Of a stretch of DNA of 64,000 nt, positions 9,520 to 18,414 are shown piece after piece. The notes beneath the pieces were generated by a model. That model was not told the DNA's origin. It did no database searches and worked only from the letters and a program-made list of their open reading frames with translations. The stretch's first letter is position 1. Each line of letters opens with the position of its first letter. The DNA comes from Leptolinea tardivitalis (GTDB taxonomy: Bacteria > Chloroflexota > Anaerolineae > Anaerolineales > Anaerolineaceae), in contig NZ_BBYA01000001.1 in assembly GCF_001050275.1 (NCBI RefSeq), positions 62,001-126,000 on the forward strand, in the 5' to 3' direction. The position numbers were made by a program, and so were the translations under genes.

Positions 9520-10127
9520 AGATTTCGGAAATATATTCGCACTTAAACGGATTAGAGTATCTCCAAGTTCATAAAGTCCAACTTTGGGAAGAAATTAAAG
9601 AAGTAATTGAATTGATTGATGCAGAGAAATGTAAGACAAAAGTCTCAAAAGAGAAAACCATGCTTGGCAAGTTACTTTTTAGCCCAGTAGCATTAAATGC
9701 TGAATTTAAGTCTCTTTTACGAAAAAGGGGATGGGAAGAAAGTCGAGTTGGATATTGGGTAACCAAAAATGAAAAACTTATCAGAAAGACATTGACATTA
9801 AAACCCGATGAACAGAAACGTGTCATCTCAGAATCAGGGAATGAACCCATATTCAGTTATAACCAGACCGATTTTGTAAAAGAACGAATTGCTCTGGAAG
9901 TCCAATTTGGAAAGTACTCATTTGTTGCCTATGATCTTTTTGTAAAACATCTAGCCTTTTATATTGGTGATGAGATTGATGTGGGAATCGAAATTCTTCC
10001 GATGAAATCTTTGCAAATGCAAATGAGTTCAGGTGTCGCTTATTATGAAGGTGAATTTTATAATGTGATTCGTCAGGGGCGAGGCGTACCGGCGGTCCCA
10101 TTGGTGATGGTTGGGATCAGCCAGTAA
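9516..10127 (+). CDS. Type II restriction endonuclease, BglII/BstYI family
   Basis: A 203-residue protein that looks like the BglII-family endonucleases. The PD-(D/E)XK-like active site is visible as Asp119, Glu128 and Gln130 in TDFVKERIALEVQF, with the Glu-Val-Gln arrangement peculiar to BglII and BstYI. From memory, length and residue numbering agree with BstYI (RGATCY). Other family-like stretches are SKEKTMLGKLLFSPVALN (44-61) and the C-terminal GRGVPAVPLVMVGI. It cuts unmethylated DNA as a homodimer. It begins inside the methyltransferase stop codon (ATGA), so the two are translationally coupled. It is convergent with queA, only three bases away. Confidence 0.85.
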   Translation: MKISEIYSHLNGLEYLQVHKVQLWEEIKEVIELIDAEKCKTKVSKEKTMLGKLLFSPVALNAEFKSLLRKRGWEESRVGYWVTKNEKLIRKTLTLKPDEQKRVISESGNEPIFSYNQTDFVKERIALEVQFGKYSFVAYDLFVKHLAFYIGDEIDVGIEILPMKSLQMQMSSGVAYYEGEFYNVIRQGRGVPAVPLVMVGISQ

Positions 10128-10130
10128 TAC

Positions 10131-11153
10131 CTATAGTATGAGCATGGCATCGCCAAAAGAGAAGAACCTGTATTTCATCTCAACAGCCGTTTGATAGGTT
10201 GACAGTATCCGTTCACGTCCGGCAAAGGCGCTCACCAGCATGATAAGTGACGACCTGGGCAGGTGGAAGTTGGTCACCATGGCATCGACAGCTTTGAAGG
10301 TATACCCCGGCAGGATGAATAATCCCGTTGAGCCCTGATACGGCGTCACAACCTCACCAGAATGGGCAGACTGGGCGGCGCTTTCGAGTGTGCGTACGCT
10401 GGTGGTACCCACAGCGATGATCCGTCCGCCTGCGGCTTTGGCGGTATTGATCTGACTGGCCGTCTCTGGAGTGACCTCGCACCACTCGGTATGGATCACG
10501 TGCTCATCGGCGTTTTCTTCTGTCACCGGGGCAAAGGTATCCAGCCCTACATGCAGGGTGACCTCCGCCAGGCCTATTCCCATGCCTTTCAACCGGTCGA
10601 GCAATTCGGGGGTGAAGTGGAGGCCGGCTGTGGGGGCAGCCGCCGAACCGGGTTGATCGGCATAAACAGTCTGATACCGGTTGGGGTCATTCAGGCGTTC
10701 ATGGATATAAGGCGGCAGGGGCATCTCACCGGTTTTTTCCAGATAGGCTTCCACAGGCTCTGAGAAGCGCACCAGACGGCGTGACGCACCCAGGTCGGCC
10801 AGAATATCGACTTTTGTTGTACCGTTTGGAAGATAGAGGGTTTTTCCGGGGATCAACCGTTTTCCTCCAACCAGGGCTTCCCAGGTGGAATCGTCGGTGC
10901 GCTTAAGCAGAAGGATTTCTACTTTGCCGCCGGTCTCTTTTTGCGCATAGATGCGCGCTGGAATGACGCGGGTACGGTTGACCACCAGCAGGTCGCCGGG
11001 ATGCAGGTAATCGGCAATATTCCAGAAGGTGGTATGGGTCAGATCTGGTTTGGAACGATCCAATACCAAAAGTCGCGAAGAATGCCGCGGTTCAAGCGGC
11101 GTCTGGGCGATGCGCTCAGGCGGAAGGTGATAGTCAAAATCGCTGGTTTTCAC
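10131..11153 (-). CDS. queA: S-adenosylmethionine:tRNA ribosyltransferase-isomerase
   Basis: A 340-residue QueA of normal length. It builds epoxyqueuosine by moving the ribosyl part of SAM to 7-aminomethyl-7-deazaguanine at tRNA position 34. Typical segments are the start SDFDYHLPPERIAQTPLEPR, GDLLVVNRTRVIPARI, LPPYI, DQPGSAAAPTAGLHFT, HVGLDTFAPV and the C-terminal TNFHLPRSSLIMLVSAFAG. It lies three bases downstream of ruvB on the same strand, a pairing seen in many bacteria, so the two are probably co-transcribed from the ruvB promoter. Confidence 0.97.
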   Translation of the reverse strand: MKTSDFDYHLPPERIAQTPLEPRHSSRLLVLDRSKPDLTHTTFWNIADYLHPGDLLVVNRTRVIPARIYAQKETGGKVEILLLKRTDDSTWEALVGGKRLIPGKTLYLPNGTTKVDILADLGASRRLVRFSEPVEAYLEKTGEMPLPPYIHERLNDPNRYQTVYADQPGSAAAPTAGLHFTPELLDRLKGMGIGLAEVTLHVGLDTFAPVTEENADEHVIHTEWCEVTPETASQINTAKAAGGRIIAVGTTSVRTLESAAQSAHSGEVVTPYQGSTGLFILPGYTFKAVDAMVTNFHLPRSSLIMLVSAFAGRERILSTYQTAVEMKYRFFSFGDAMLIL

Positions 11154-11156
11154 GGG

Positions 11157-12182
11157 TCAGATCAGCCGGGGTTGGTTGGTTTCTGGGAACAGAATACCGA
11201 AATGTTCATACGCAGCGCGGGTGGCAATGCGTCCCTGAGGGGTGCGGTCAATAAATCCCAATTGAAGCAAATAGGGTTCCACTACATCCATGATGGTATC
11301 CGGCTCTTCGCTGATTGAAGCGGCGATGGTATTCAAACCAACCGGTCCGCCGTTGTATTTTTCAATGATGGTCATCATTACCCGGCGATCGACGTCATCC
11401 AGACCGAGCAGGTCTACATTCATCAGATTAAGGGCTTCACCGGCCACAGAGCGGGTGATATGACCATCTGCCCTGACCTGGGCGAAATCACGGACCCGGC
11501 GCAGCAGACGCAGCGCCACACGGGGAGTACCCCGGGCGCGGCGGGCAACTTCTTCCACACCGTCATCGTCCACAGTGACATTCAGTTTTTTCGCCGCCCG
11601 CAGAATAATCTCACACATGGCGGGCTGGTCATAATAATCAAGCCGATACACGGCGCCGAAGCGAGCCCGCAGCGGCGAGCTGACCAGCGCCAGGCGTGTG
11701 GTGGCACCGATCACAGTGAATCGGGGCAATTTCAAGCGGATGGATCTGGCAGAAGGTCCTTTGCCGATAATAATATCCAGGGCATAATCTTCCATGGCAG
11801 GGTAAAGCACTTCTTCAATGGCACGCCCCAGACGGTGGATTTCGTCGATAAACAGGATATCTCCGGCATGCAGATTGGTCAGAATGGCAGCCAGGTCACC
11901 GGCACGTTCCACCGCAGGGCCGGCGGTGATTTTGATGTTTACGTTCATTTCATTGGCCAGAACGTGTGCCAGTGTGGTTTTTCCCAGGCCCGGAGGCCCG
12001 TAGAACAAAACATGATCCAGTGGTTCTGTCCGGCGGTGGGCGGCGGCGATTAAAATCTGAAGGTTTTCTTTTACCTGTGTCTGGCCGATCAACTCATCCA
12101 ATGAGCGGGGTCGCAGGGCGAGGTCATTGCGGTCATCGGGCCGCTGTTCAGGCTGAATAATTCGTTCCGAGGTTTCTGCCAT
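11157..12182 (-). CDS. ruvB: Holliday junction branch-migration ATPase RuvB
   Basis: A 341-residue RuvB, the hexameric AAA+ motor that drives branch migration with RuvA. It starts with the characteristic [14 protein letters not shown] segment. Walker A is GPPGLGKTT (62-70), Walker B is [10 protein letters not shown], and sensor 1 is in FTVIGATTR. The C-terminal winged helix has RTPQGR. Neither ruvA nor ruvC is adjacent. Its start codon is only seven bases after an extended -10, so its message may lack a leader. Confidence 0.98.
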   Translation of the reverse strand: MAETSERIIQPEQRPDDRNDLALRPRSLDELIGQTQVKENLQILIAAAHRRTEPLDHVLFYGPPGLGKTTLAHVLANEMNVNIKITAGPAVERAGDLAAILTNLHAGDILFIDEIHRLGRAIEEVLYPAMEDYALDIIIGKGPSARSIRLKLPRFTVIGATTRLALVSSPLRARFGAVYRLDYYDQPAMCEIILRAAKKLNVTVDDDGVEEVARRARGTPRVALRLLRRVRDFAQVRADGHITRSVAGEALNLMNVDLLGLDDVDRRVMMTIIEKYNGGPVGLNTIAASISEEPDTIMDVVEPYLLQLGFIDRTPQGRIATRAAYEHFGILFPETNQPRLI

Positions 12183-12189
12183 GTAGAAA

Positions 12190-12198
12190 ATTATATCA
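12190..12198 (-). promoter_or_regulatory. Extended -10 promoter of ruvB, possibly leaderless
   Basis: On the minus strand, positions 12198-12190 read TGATATAAT. Only seven bases (12189-12183) separate it from the ATG at 12182, so transcription should begin at or one base before the start codon. No -35 consensus was found at the proper distance. Confidence 0.5.
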
Positions 12199-12201
12199 GG
12201 C

Positions 12202-12207
12202 TATAAT
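12202..12207 (+). promoter_or_regulatory. -10 element of the upp promoter
   Basis: A perfect TATAAT at 12202-12207 precedes the upp ATG at 12227 by 19 bases, with an AAGGA ribosome site between. It is interleaved with the divergent ruvB promoter in a gap of only 44 bases. No clear -35 was found. Confidence 0.45.
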
Positions 12208-12226
12208 AAGCGCGAAAGGAACCGCC

Positions 12227-12853
12227 ATGACGAACATTTACCCTTCTCCCCATCCGTTGGTTGCCCATAAACTATCCATCCTCCGGGATGTAAACACAGA
12301 ACCCAAAAAATTCCGTCAGCTTGTCCGCGAACTGGGCGCTCTTCTGACCTATGAAGCTACAACTGACCTGCAAATGTCCCCCATTGACGTTCAGACGCCT
12401 ATGGGGACAGCAAAGTGCCATGAACTGGCCATGAAGATTGGCCTTATCCCGATTTTGCGTGCCGGATTGGGATTGGTGGAGGGTGTATGGGAATTGATCC
12501 CCACCGCTGAGGTCTGGCATATTGGTCTGTACCGCGATGAAAAGACCCTCCAACCGGTGGAATACTACAATAAATTGCCGGTCGAACCGACTGTATCTGT
12601 CTGCCTGGTGTTGGATCCGATGCTGGCAACCGGCGGGTCGGCGGTTGCCACAGTAGATATTTTGAAACGCTGGGGCGTGAAACGCATCAAATTTGTCGGT
12701 CTGATCGGTGCACCGGAAGGCATTAAAGCGCTGCAAATTGCACATCCCGATGTGGATATTCATCTGGCGGCGGTGGATGATCACCTGAACGAGAAGGGGT
12801 ATATCGTTCCCGGTCTCGGTGATGCCGGTGACCGTCAGTTTGGAACAGCCTGA
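12227..12853 (+). CDS. upp: Uracil phosphoribosyltransferase
   Basis: A 208-residue Upp, which makes UMP from uracil and PRPP in pyrimidine salvage. The family start [13 protein letters not shown] is present. The PRPP-binding loop is [13 protein letters not shown], and the uracil-binding C-terminal segment is [17 protein letters not shown]. The ATG at 12227 has an AAGGA ribosome site. A strong hairpin terminator follows at once, so the gene is monocistronic. Confidence 0.97.
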   Translation: MTNIYPSPHPLVAHKLSILRDVNTEPKKFRQLVRELGALLTYEATTDLQMSPIDVQTPMGTAKCHELAMKIGLIPILRAGLGLVEGVWELIPTAEVWHIGLYRDEKTLQPVEYYNKLPVEPTVSVCLVLDPMLATGGSAVATVDILKRWGVKRIKFVGLIGAPEGIKALQIAHPDVDIHLAAVDDHLNEKGYIVPGLGDAGDRQFGTA

Positions 12854-12862
12854 GAATAAAAG

Positions 12863-12899
12863 AAGCGGCAGACCAGATAAAAAAAGTCTGCCGCTTTTG
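12863..12899. terminator. Rho-independent terminator between upp and tpiA
   Basis: AAGCGGCAGAC at 12863-12873 pairs perfectly with GTCTGCCGCTT at 12886-12896, with T-rich sequence on each side. It can end upp on the plus strand and the convergent tpiA on the minus strand. Confidence 0.8.
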
Positions 12900-12916
12900 A
12901 TTCATTTTATAAATCG

Positions 12917-13675
12917 TTATGCCCGTTCGTTGGCCGCGTTGACAATGGCGATGAAATCGGGTTTCAAGCTGGCGCCGCCGACGAGACCGCCGTCGATATC
13001 GGGCATGCCAAACAATTCAGCCGCATTGGCACCGGTGACCGAGCCGCCGTATAGAATGCGGATGGCATCTGCATTGGCTTTGCCAAACAGAGAAACTAAT
13101 TCAGCCCGGATGATGGCACAGACATTCTGGGCATCCTGGGCCGTGGCCGCGCGGCCGGTGCCGATAGCCCAGACAGGTTCGTAGGCGATCACCAGTTTGG
13201 CCGGATCGCTGACAACCACTCCCGCCAGGCCACCTTTCAACTGGCGGGTTACAACTTCTTTGGTCTTGCCGGCTTCATTTTCTGACAATGTTTCGCCTAC
13301 GCAGACGATGGGAAGAAGGCCGGCTGCCTGAGCGGCTTTTACTTTCTTGTTCACAGTTTCATCGGTTTCGCCGAAATACTGGCGGCGTTCCGAGTGGCCG
13401 ATGATTACATAATCGCAAAATTCTTTAACCATGCTGGCGGAAATCTCGCCGGTGAATGCACCAGAGGCTTCCCAGTGTAAATTCTGGGCGCCCAATCCAA
13501 TATTGGTGTCTTTGATCAGGTCATGAACAGAGGAAAGGCAGGTGAAGGTTGGGCAGAGTACCCGTTCCACTTTCACAGCAGCTTTCAAACCGGGGAGCAA
13601 TTCAGTGACCAGTGCTTTGGCCTGATCGGCTGTCTTGTTCATTTTCCAATTGCCTGCAACCATGGGAGTACGCAT
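12917..13675 (-). CDS. tpiA: Triose-phosphate isomerase
   Basis: A 252-residue TIM, which interconverts dihydroxyacetone phosphate and glyceraldehyde 3-phosphate. Catalytic motifs are all present: Asn9 and Lys11 in GNWKMNKT, the electrophilic His in IIGHSERRQYFGET, the catalytic Glu in AYEPVWAIGTGRAAT with its mobile loop, and the phosphate-binding GGSVTGAN and GGLVGGASLKP. The ATG at 13675 follows GAGG. Its leader contains a 14-base perfect palindrome. Confidence 0.98.
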   Translation of the reverse strand: MRTPMVAGNWKMNKTADQAKALVTELLPGLKAAVKVERVLCPTFTCLSSVHDLIKDTNIGLGAQNLHWEASGAFTGEISASMVKEFCDYVIIGHSERRQYFGETDETVNKKVKAAQAAGLLPIVCVGETLSENEAGKTKEVVTRQLKGGLAGVVVSDPAKLVIAYEPVWAIGTGRAATAQDAQNVCAIIRAELVSLFGKANADAIRILYGGSVTGANAAELFGMPDIDGGLVGGASLKPDFIAIVNAANERA

Positions 13676-13701
13676 GTTTTACCTCGTTTAGAAGAAAGAT
13701 A

Positions 13702-13715
13702 CCGCATTAATGCGG
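13702..13715. promoter_or_regulatory. 14-base palindrome in the tpiA leader
   Basis: CCGCATTAATGCGG is a perfect dyad, 27 bases upstream of the tpiA start codon and upstream of the rnpB promoters. It could be an operator or a hairpin in the tpiA leader. The regulator is unknown. Confidence 0.3.
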
Positions 13716-13721
13716 GTTGTT

Positions 13722-13749
13722 TTGACAATATCCCCGGCGGGATTATAGC
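13722..13749 (+). promoter_or_regulatory. Possible upstream (P2) promoter of rnpB
   Basis: TTGACA at 13722-13727 and TATAGC at 13744-13749 are 16 bases apart, pointing towards rnpB. It is weaker at the -10 than the next promoter downstream. Confidence 0.35.
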
Positions 13750-13760
13750 GCAATTGGTGG

Positions 13761-13789
13761 TTGACGGGGAAGACTTGTCCCGGTATGAT
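13761..13789 (+). promoter_or_regulatory. Main promoter of the RNase P RNA gene
   Basis: TTGACG at 13761-13766 and TATGAT at 13784-13789 are separated by exactly 17 bases. The predicted transcript start at about 13796 coincides with the 5' strand of the P1 helix of the RNA. Confidence 0.7.
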
Positions 13790-13795
13790 GAAAGC

Positions 13796-14202
13796 GCCAG
13801 GCTGGCTGGATGATCGCGTCATCACCTTGAGTGGTGCCGAGGAAAGTCCGCGCTGCACAGGGCAGGGTGACGGGTAACCCCCGCCGCGGGTAACCGTGGG
13901 ACAGGGCCACAGAAACATACCGCTTCCGTGAGGGAGTAAGGGTGAAAAGGCGGTGTAAAAGACCACCGGCGACGCCGTGATGCGCCGGCCAGGCAACCCC
14001 CACCAGCAGCAAGGTCAAGCAGGGATGAAGCGCTCTTCGGAGTGCGGGGAGCGGCCCGTTCCCCCGTTTCGGCGATAATCCCGGGTAGACTGCTTGAGCG
14101 GTATGGCAACATACCGTCGAGAGAGATGATCATCCACGAGGAGACCGTCTGTGAAGATACCTCTCCTCCGGACAGAACGCGGCTTACAGGCCAACCAGAC
14201 AC
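13796..14202 (+). ncRNA. rnpB: RNase P RNA (catalytic subunit)
   Basis: The universally conserved core is visible: GAGGAAAGTCC at 13839-13849 near the 5' end and ACAGAACGCGGCTTACAGG near the 3' end (from about 14172). The 5' segment CTGGCTGG pairs with the 3' CCAACCAG to close helix P1. The length of about 407 bases is that of a bacterial type A RNA. Its job is removal of the 5' leader from tRNA precursors, together with the RnpA protein. It has its own promoter and terminator and is convergent with pyrG. The ends are placed from P1 and the promoter and may be off by a few bases. Confidence 0.92.
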
Positions 14203-14236
14203 AAAAAAGCCCTTCGACAGAAAGGCTTTTTTGTTT
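14203..14236 (+). terminator. Terminator of rnpB (and possibly pyrG)
   Basis: AAAAAAGCC is followed by a loop and GGCTTTTTTG, then a further T-rich run. The hairpin ends rnpB, and the A-rich 5' arm lets it work on the opposite strand for pyrG. Confidence 0.75.
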
Positions 14237-14254
14237 TTTCTTAGTGGTTGTACG

Positions 14255-15886
14255 TTACTTCGCTTTTCCATTTGTGGTCACACCAGACCGTTCACTCGCA
14301 GCCTTTACAAAGGCATAGAACAGAGGATGCGGCCGGTTGGGGCGGCTGAGAAATTCGGGGTGGAACTGGGTTCCGACCATAAAAGGATGGTCTATGATTT
14401 CTGATATTTCCACCAATCGACCGTCTGGCGATAAACCGGAGAGCCGCATGCCAGCTTCTTCCAGTTGAGTGCGGTAGGCATTGTTGAATTCGAAGCGGTG
14501 CCGGTGGCGTTCTTCAACCTGATCAACTCCATAGGCTTCCCGGGCGATGGAACCGGCTTTCAAATGGCAGGGATACAGGCCGAGACGCATGGTCCCGCCT
14601 TTATCGGTGATGGATGTCTGCTCGGGCATCAGATCAATGACCGGGTCGGGAGTGGCGCGGTCAAATTCTGTAGAATTGGCTTCTTCCTTATGCAGAACAT
14701 TGCGAGCCATTTCCACCACCATCACCTGCATTCCCAGACACAGGCCCAGGTATGGGATTTTATTGATGCGTGCATAATGGGCGGTCTGAATTTTCCCCTC
14801 AATTCCACGGCTGCCAAAACCGCCGGGAACGACAATTCCATCCACATCTTTCAGGGCATCCCAGTTGCGGCCTTTTTCCAATTCAGCCGAATGCACCCAT
14901 CGTAAATCTACTTCTACACCGAGGTGCAGTCCGGCGTGTTTGATCGCTTCACGGACAGACAGATAGGCATCGTGCAATTCTACGTATTTTCCCACAAGCG
15001 CTATTTTGACTACCGGTTTTTCCTTGTTGACCTGATTGACAAGGTGTTCCCATTCTTTCCAGTCTGGTTTTTCCCGTGCCTCCAACCCCATGCGCTGCAG
15101 GAGATATTCACCGATATTGGCTTTTTCTAACAATAACGGGATTTCATACAACACAGGCGTGGTGACCATCGGGAAAACCGCTTTCTTTTCCACATCGCAG
15201 AACAGGGCAATTTTCTCGCACAAATCGTCTTCCACCGGGTAATCAGAGCGGGCAACAATGATGTCAGGAGAAATTCCCAGTGACCGAAGTTCACGGACTG
15301 AGTGCTGTGTTGGTTTGGTTTTCAGTTCTCCGGTGGCACCGATATACGGCAGCCACGTGACGTGTATGTATAAAGTGTTTTCCCGCCCGAAATCGCTGCG
15401 TAACTGACGGATCGCTTCCAAAAATGGCTGACTTTCGATATCGCCAACCGTGCCGCCAACTTCCACCAGAACAATTTCAGCGCCTGTGGTTTTCGCTACC
15501 AGACCGATACGGCGTTTGATCTCATTGGTAATATGGGGAATCACTTGAATGGTTCCGCCCAGGTAGTCACCGCGGCGTTCGTTGCTGATCACTTCGGCAT
15601 AGACCTGACCCGTGGTAATGTTGCATACCCGATTCAGGCGGATGTCAATGAAGCGTTCATAATGTCCCAGATCCAGGTCGGTTTCGGCTCCGTCATCGAG
15701 AACAAAGACCTCGCCATGCTGGTAAGGGCTCATAGTACCAGGGTCAACGTTGATATATGGATCCAATTTTTGCACAGCAACCTTGAAGCCGCGTTCTTTC
15801 AATAGCCGGCCGACGGCGGCAGCTGTAACCCCTTTGCCTACAGAACTAACAACACCGCCTGTAAAAAAGATATATTTGGTTGCCAT
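14255..15886 (-). CDS. pyrG: CTP synthase
   Basis: A 543-residue CTP synthase, which aminates UTP to CTP with glutamine-derived ammonia. The N-terminal synthetase domain begins [20 protein letters not shown], the P-loop-like motif. It is followed by [23 protein letters not shown] as in the family. The C-terminal class I glutaminase domain has [12 protein letters not shown], the nucleophile Cys in YLGLCLGMQ, and the catalytic His and Glu in GTQFHPEF. The ATG at 15886 follows AGAAAGGA. A single cistron. Confidence 0.98.
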   Translation of the reverse strand: MATKYIFFTGGVVSSVGKGVTAAAVGRLLKERGFKVAVQKLDPYINVDPGTMSPYQHGEVFVLDDGAETDLDLGHYERFIDIRLNRVCNITTGQVYAEVISNERRGDYLGGTIQVIPHITNEIKRRIGLVAKTTGAEIVLVEVGGTVGDIESQPFLEAIRQLRSDFGRENTLYIHVTWLPYIGATGELKTKPTQHSVRELRSLGISPDIIVARSDYPVEDDLCEKIALFCDVEKKAVFPMVTTPVLYEIPLLLEKANIGEYLLQRMGLEAREKPDWKEWEHLVNQVNKEKPVVKIALVGKYVELHDAYLSVREAIKHAGLHLGVEVDLRWVHSAELEKGRNWDALKDVDGIVVPGGFGSRGIEGKIQTAHYARINKIPYLGLCLGMQVMVVEMARNVLHKEEANSTEFDRATPDPVIDLMPEQTSITDKGGTMRLGLYPCHLKAGSIAREAYGVDQVEERHRHRFEFNNAYRTQLEEAGMRLSGLSPDGRLVEISEIIDHPFMVGTQFHPEFLSRPNRPHPLFYAFVKAASERSGVTTNGKAK

Positions 15887-15938
15887 AAATGGATCCTTTC
15901 TACAAATGGAAATAAGAAGATGGTTAAATTAAAAGAGA

Positions 15939-15978
15939 AGTGGGGAGGGCCGTTGAATGGGCGCCTCCCCACTTTTGG
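15939..15978. terminator. Strong hairpin terminator behind the S1-domain gene
   Basis: AAGTGGGGAGG at 15939-15949 pairs perfectly with CCTCCCCACTT at 15964-15974. On the minus strand a T-rich stretch follows. It separates the S1-domain gene from pyrG. Confidence 0.7.
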
Positions 15979-16028
15979 ATTGCGTCTGGAAATGAGTAAA
16001 CGATTGGTTTCTTTCGCCCGCCCATGTC

Positions 16029-16847
16029 CTATGATGTCTTGATCTTGTTGGTTAGGGTACGGGAGAAAATTTCATCCCGTTCCTGTGCTTCAGCGCGTTT
16101 GTGTTTTTCCTGGGCAATGGCGCGTTTAGATTTGGCTTTGCCCATGGCATTGCGATAGGCAATTTCCATGGCTGTCAGTTCAGGTTCAGACGGTGTTTCA
16201 GTTTGCAGGTAAGCTGTGTAATCTTCCTCAGCTGATTCACGGCGGCGTCCACCTTTGCGTTCACCGCGGGGAGCACCACTTCCGGCGGGTTTGGCTTTGG
16301 GAGCCTCTTCTGTTTTTTCAGGTTCAGGAAGCAGGGCTTTCATGCTCAGTTTAATCTGCTTCTTCTTGCGGTCTACGTCTAGAATCATGGCTTGAATTTC
16401 ATCGCCTTCTTTGACCACATCTTCAGCTGCTTTGACGAAGCCATGAGCCATTTCACTGATATGAACCAACCCGGGGCGTTCGGCACCAATTTCCACAAAT
16501 ACACCGAATTTTTCAATACGAACGACCTTGCCGGTAACCGTCATATCTTTTTTAAGATCGCGCCAATCGAATTCCATGGGTTTGATCATGGTCAATTCAA
16601 CGCGGCCTTCTTTGATACGTTTTACCCAAACATCAATTTCCTGACCGGGTTTAAGAATTTCTTCCACACCTTTGGGGGTTCCATCTGCAGCAGGTGGGAG
16701 CTGTGAAACATGGAGATAAGCAGGTGACTTTTCTCCAATGTCAACCAGGGCTCCGGCCAGACTGGTTTTTACTACTTTTCCAGTGAAGTGAGTTTTTATT
16801 TTCAATTCGCTGGTTGAGGTTTCCGATTGCGCATCGATCGTTTCCAT
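16029..16847 (-). CDS. S1 RNA-binding domain protein (two S1 domains)
   Basis: A protein of 272 residues from the ATG at 16847. Two S1/OB domains stand out: the first (about 18-85) has HFTGKVVKTSLAGALVDIGEKSPAYLHVSQL, and the second (about 97-168) has KDMTVTGKVVRIEKFGVFVEIG followed by GLVHISEMAHG. A charged, basic linker (GSGAPRGERKGGRRRES) and a Lys/Arg-rich helical tail complete it. Proteins like this bind RNA and resemble short forms of ribosomal protein S1 or general stress protein 13. An upstream in-frame ATG at 16862 exists, but GGAGATAGG inside that stretch serves as ribosome site for 16847. The precise role is unknown. Confidence 0.8.
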   Translation of the reverse strand: METIDAQSETSTSELKIKTHFTGKVVKTSLAGALVDIGEKSPAYLHVSQLPPAADGTPKGVEEILKPGQEIDVWVKRIKEGRVELTMIKPMEFDWRDLKKDMTVTGKVVRIEKFGVFVEIGAERPGLVHISEMAHGFVKAAEDVVKEGDEIQAMILDVDRKKKQIKLSMKALLPEPEKTEEAPKAKPAGSGAPRGERKGGRRRESAEEDYTAYLQTETPSEPELTAMEIAYRNAMGKAKSKRAIAQEKHKRAEAQERDEIFSRTLTNKIKTS

Positions 16848-17152
16848 CGCGCCTATCTCCATATAATTACAAAAGTTAATGACGCCAGATTATACCCCCT
16901 TCAAGGCTAAACCGTCAAACCGAAGTTAACTATTTGGAGAAATTGCCTGCTTTAATCTGATTTCATTCTTCATCTTCGTCATCAGGAAAGATATCTTGCA
17001 GAAAATTTCACAGCTCCTAAAAGAAATATCTGATTAACCGGTCAGATTTATTGATTTGGTGAAAAAGTTGGTTTTGTTTTAACAGGTTTTCCTGATACCG
17101 TCATAAAAAAATCCGCCCGATGAACGGACGGATTTTTGCCAAAGGTCAATAT
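16848..17152. other. Intergenic region of 305 bases
   Basis: It holds the leader of the S1-domain gene at one end and the terminator of the processing protease at the other. The middle is AT-rich with no convincing ORF. A short minus-strand stretch at about 16965-17000 would encode an acidic tail (FPDDEDEE followed by a stop), but it has no start codon, so it may be the last trace of a lost gene. Confidence 0.5.
17105..17137 (-). terminator. Terminator behind the S41 protease gene
   Basis: AAAAATCCG and CGGATTTTT flank a GC-rich stem with one mismatch and a small loop, with T-runs on the minus strand. It lies 16 bases after the protease stop codon. Confidence 0.7.
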
Positions 17153-18385
17153 CTATTTTGTTGTCAGTAACTCAATCGCCTTTTTCAATTGCGCATCATT
17201 TCGAGCTTTGATATCTTCATCGGTCAATTTGATGGAAATATCTGGTTCCAATCCTTTTTTATTGATCTGCCGCTCTTTCGGCGTCAGCCAGCGGGCTACT
17301 GTAATGCGCACTGCTCCTTCTTCATTATCCAACGGAATCCAGTTTTGAACGGATCCTTTGCCATATGATTTTTCACCAACCAGTTTCGCCCGACCGGTAT
17401 CTTGAAGAGCCCCCGCCACAATTTCAGAGGCGCTGGCTGAACCGCCGTTGATTAAAACAACCATGGGGATATCTCTGGCAATGCCACCGGGAATTGTATT
17501 AAATGTCTTTTTCTCGCCATTGCCATACTGTTCATACATAACTACATCGCTGTTCATAAACTGCGAAGCCACTTCAATGGCTGTGTTCAAGAATCCGCCG
17601 CCATTGTTGCGTAAATCCAGTATTAATCCTTTGGGATTTTCCTTTTGCAGTGTCTTGATGGCTGTCTTCATCTCATCGGTTGTTTTTTCACCGAAGGTCA
17701 ACAGATCAATATAGGCAATACCGCCATCCAGCATTTTGCTTTCCACGCTGTTCATCTGGATTTTTGCCCGCTTGACGGTGACGACGATGGGTTCATCCTG
17801 ATCTTTTCGTTTCAGTTTCAATGTGACTTCCGTATTGGCCGGACCGCGAATCTGTTTGAGAACGAGATTGCCATCGATACCGGTCATATCTTTTCCGTTA
17901 ACTTCCAATACCATATCACCGGGTTTCAATCCGGCCTGTTCTGCTGGAGAATTGGGGAAGAAACTGATGAAAGTGACATAGTCGCCGGTGACATCAACAA
18001 CAGCACCGATACCTTCATACTCACCTTCCAACGGATCAGACATCTGCTGGTACTCAGTTGGGTCCATATAGGATGAATGCGGGTCATTCAGCGATTGCAT
18101 CATCCCCCGAATGGCTCCCTGCATCATTTTTTCATCATTCACAGGCTGTTCCACAAATTCCTGATGAACCAGGTCCCAGGCCTGCCAGAAGGGCTTAAAA
18201 AGTTCTTCACGGCTTATGGTCTTTTCTTTATCTGTTGAGCTGGAAAGAGTATTAAGACCCGGCAAACTCAATGTGGATACAATCCGGTCGGGGATATATA
18301 GTCCAACAACAACGCCACCTGTGAACAAACCCAACACCAGGAGTGTGGCCAGCATGGCATACATAATGATGCGAATTGGTTTCAT
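17153..18385 (-). CDS. C-terminal processing peptidase (S41 family, CtpA-like)
   Basis: A 410-residue serine protease with an N-terminal signal anchor (about 8-32), so the catalytic part is outside the membrane. A PDZ domain follows (about 110-190: EGIGAVVDV, FPNSPAEQAGLKPGDMVLEVNG). The S41 catalytic core has GLILDLRNNGGGFL, the nucleophile Ser in NGGSASASEIVAGAL, and the general-base Lys in GEKSYGKGSVQ, the Ser-Lys dyad of the family. Such enzymes trim C-termini of envelope proteins or peptidoglycan hydrolases. It is the last gene of a possible three-gene minus-strand unit with the small membrane protein and the HAD phosphatase. Confidence 0.92.
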   Translation of the reverse strand: MKPIRIIMYAMLATLLVLGLFTGGVVVGLYIPDRIVSTLSLPGLNTLSSSTDKEKTISREELFKPFWQAWDLVHQEFVEQPVNDEKMMQGAIRGMMQSLNDPHSSYMDPTEYQQMSDPLEGEYEGIGAVVDVTGDYVTFISFFPNSPAEQAGLKPGDMVLEVNGKDMTGIDGNLVLKQIRGPANTEVTLKLKRKDQDEPIVVTVKRAKIQMNSVESKMLDGGIAYIDLLTFGEKTTDEMKTAIKTLQKENPKGLILDLRNNGGGFLNTAIEVASQFMNSDVVMYEQYGNGEKKTFNTIPGGIARDIPMVVLINGGSASASEIVAGALQDTGRAKLVGEKSYGKGSVQNWIPLDNEEGAVRITVARWLTPKERQINKKGLEPDISIKLTDEDIKARNDAQLKKAIELLTTK

Positions 18386-18414
18386 CTGTTCATACCTGCA
18401 ATTCTTAAATGGAT

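Noticed and set aside
11460-12053. Long plus-strand ORF opposite ruvB
   Set aside because: It is the antisense of a highly conserved GC-rich gene, and its protein resembles nothing.
16960-17005. Acidic C-terminal peptide (FPDDEDEE and stop) on the minus strand
   Set aside because: It is only about 12 codons after an in-frame stop, with no start codon. It could be a remnant of a lost gene, but there is too little to call.
17105-17137. Possible riboswitch or attenuator
   Set aside because: It is a simple hairpin with flanking A and T runs right behind a stop codon, which fits an ordinary terminator.
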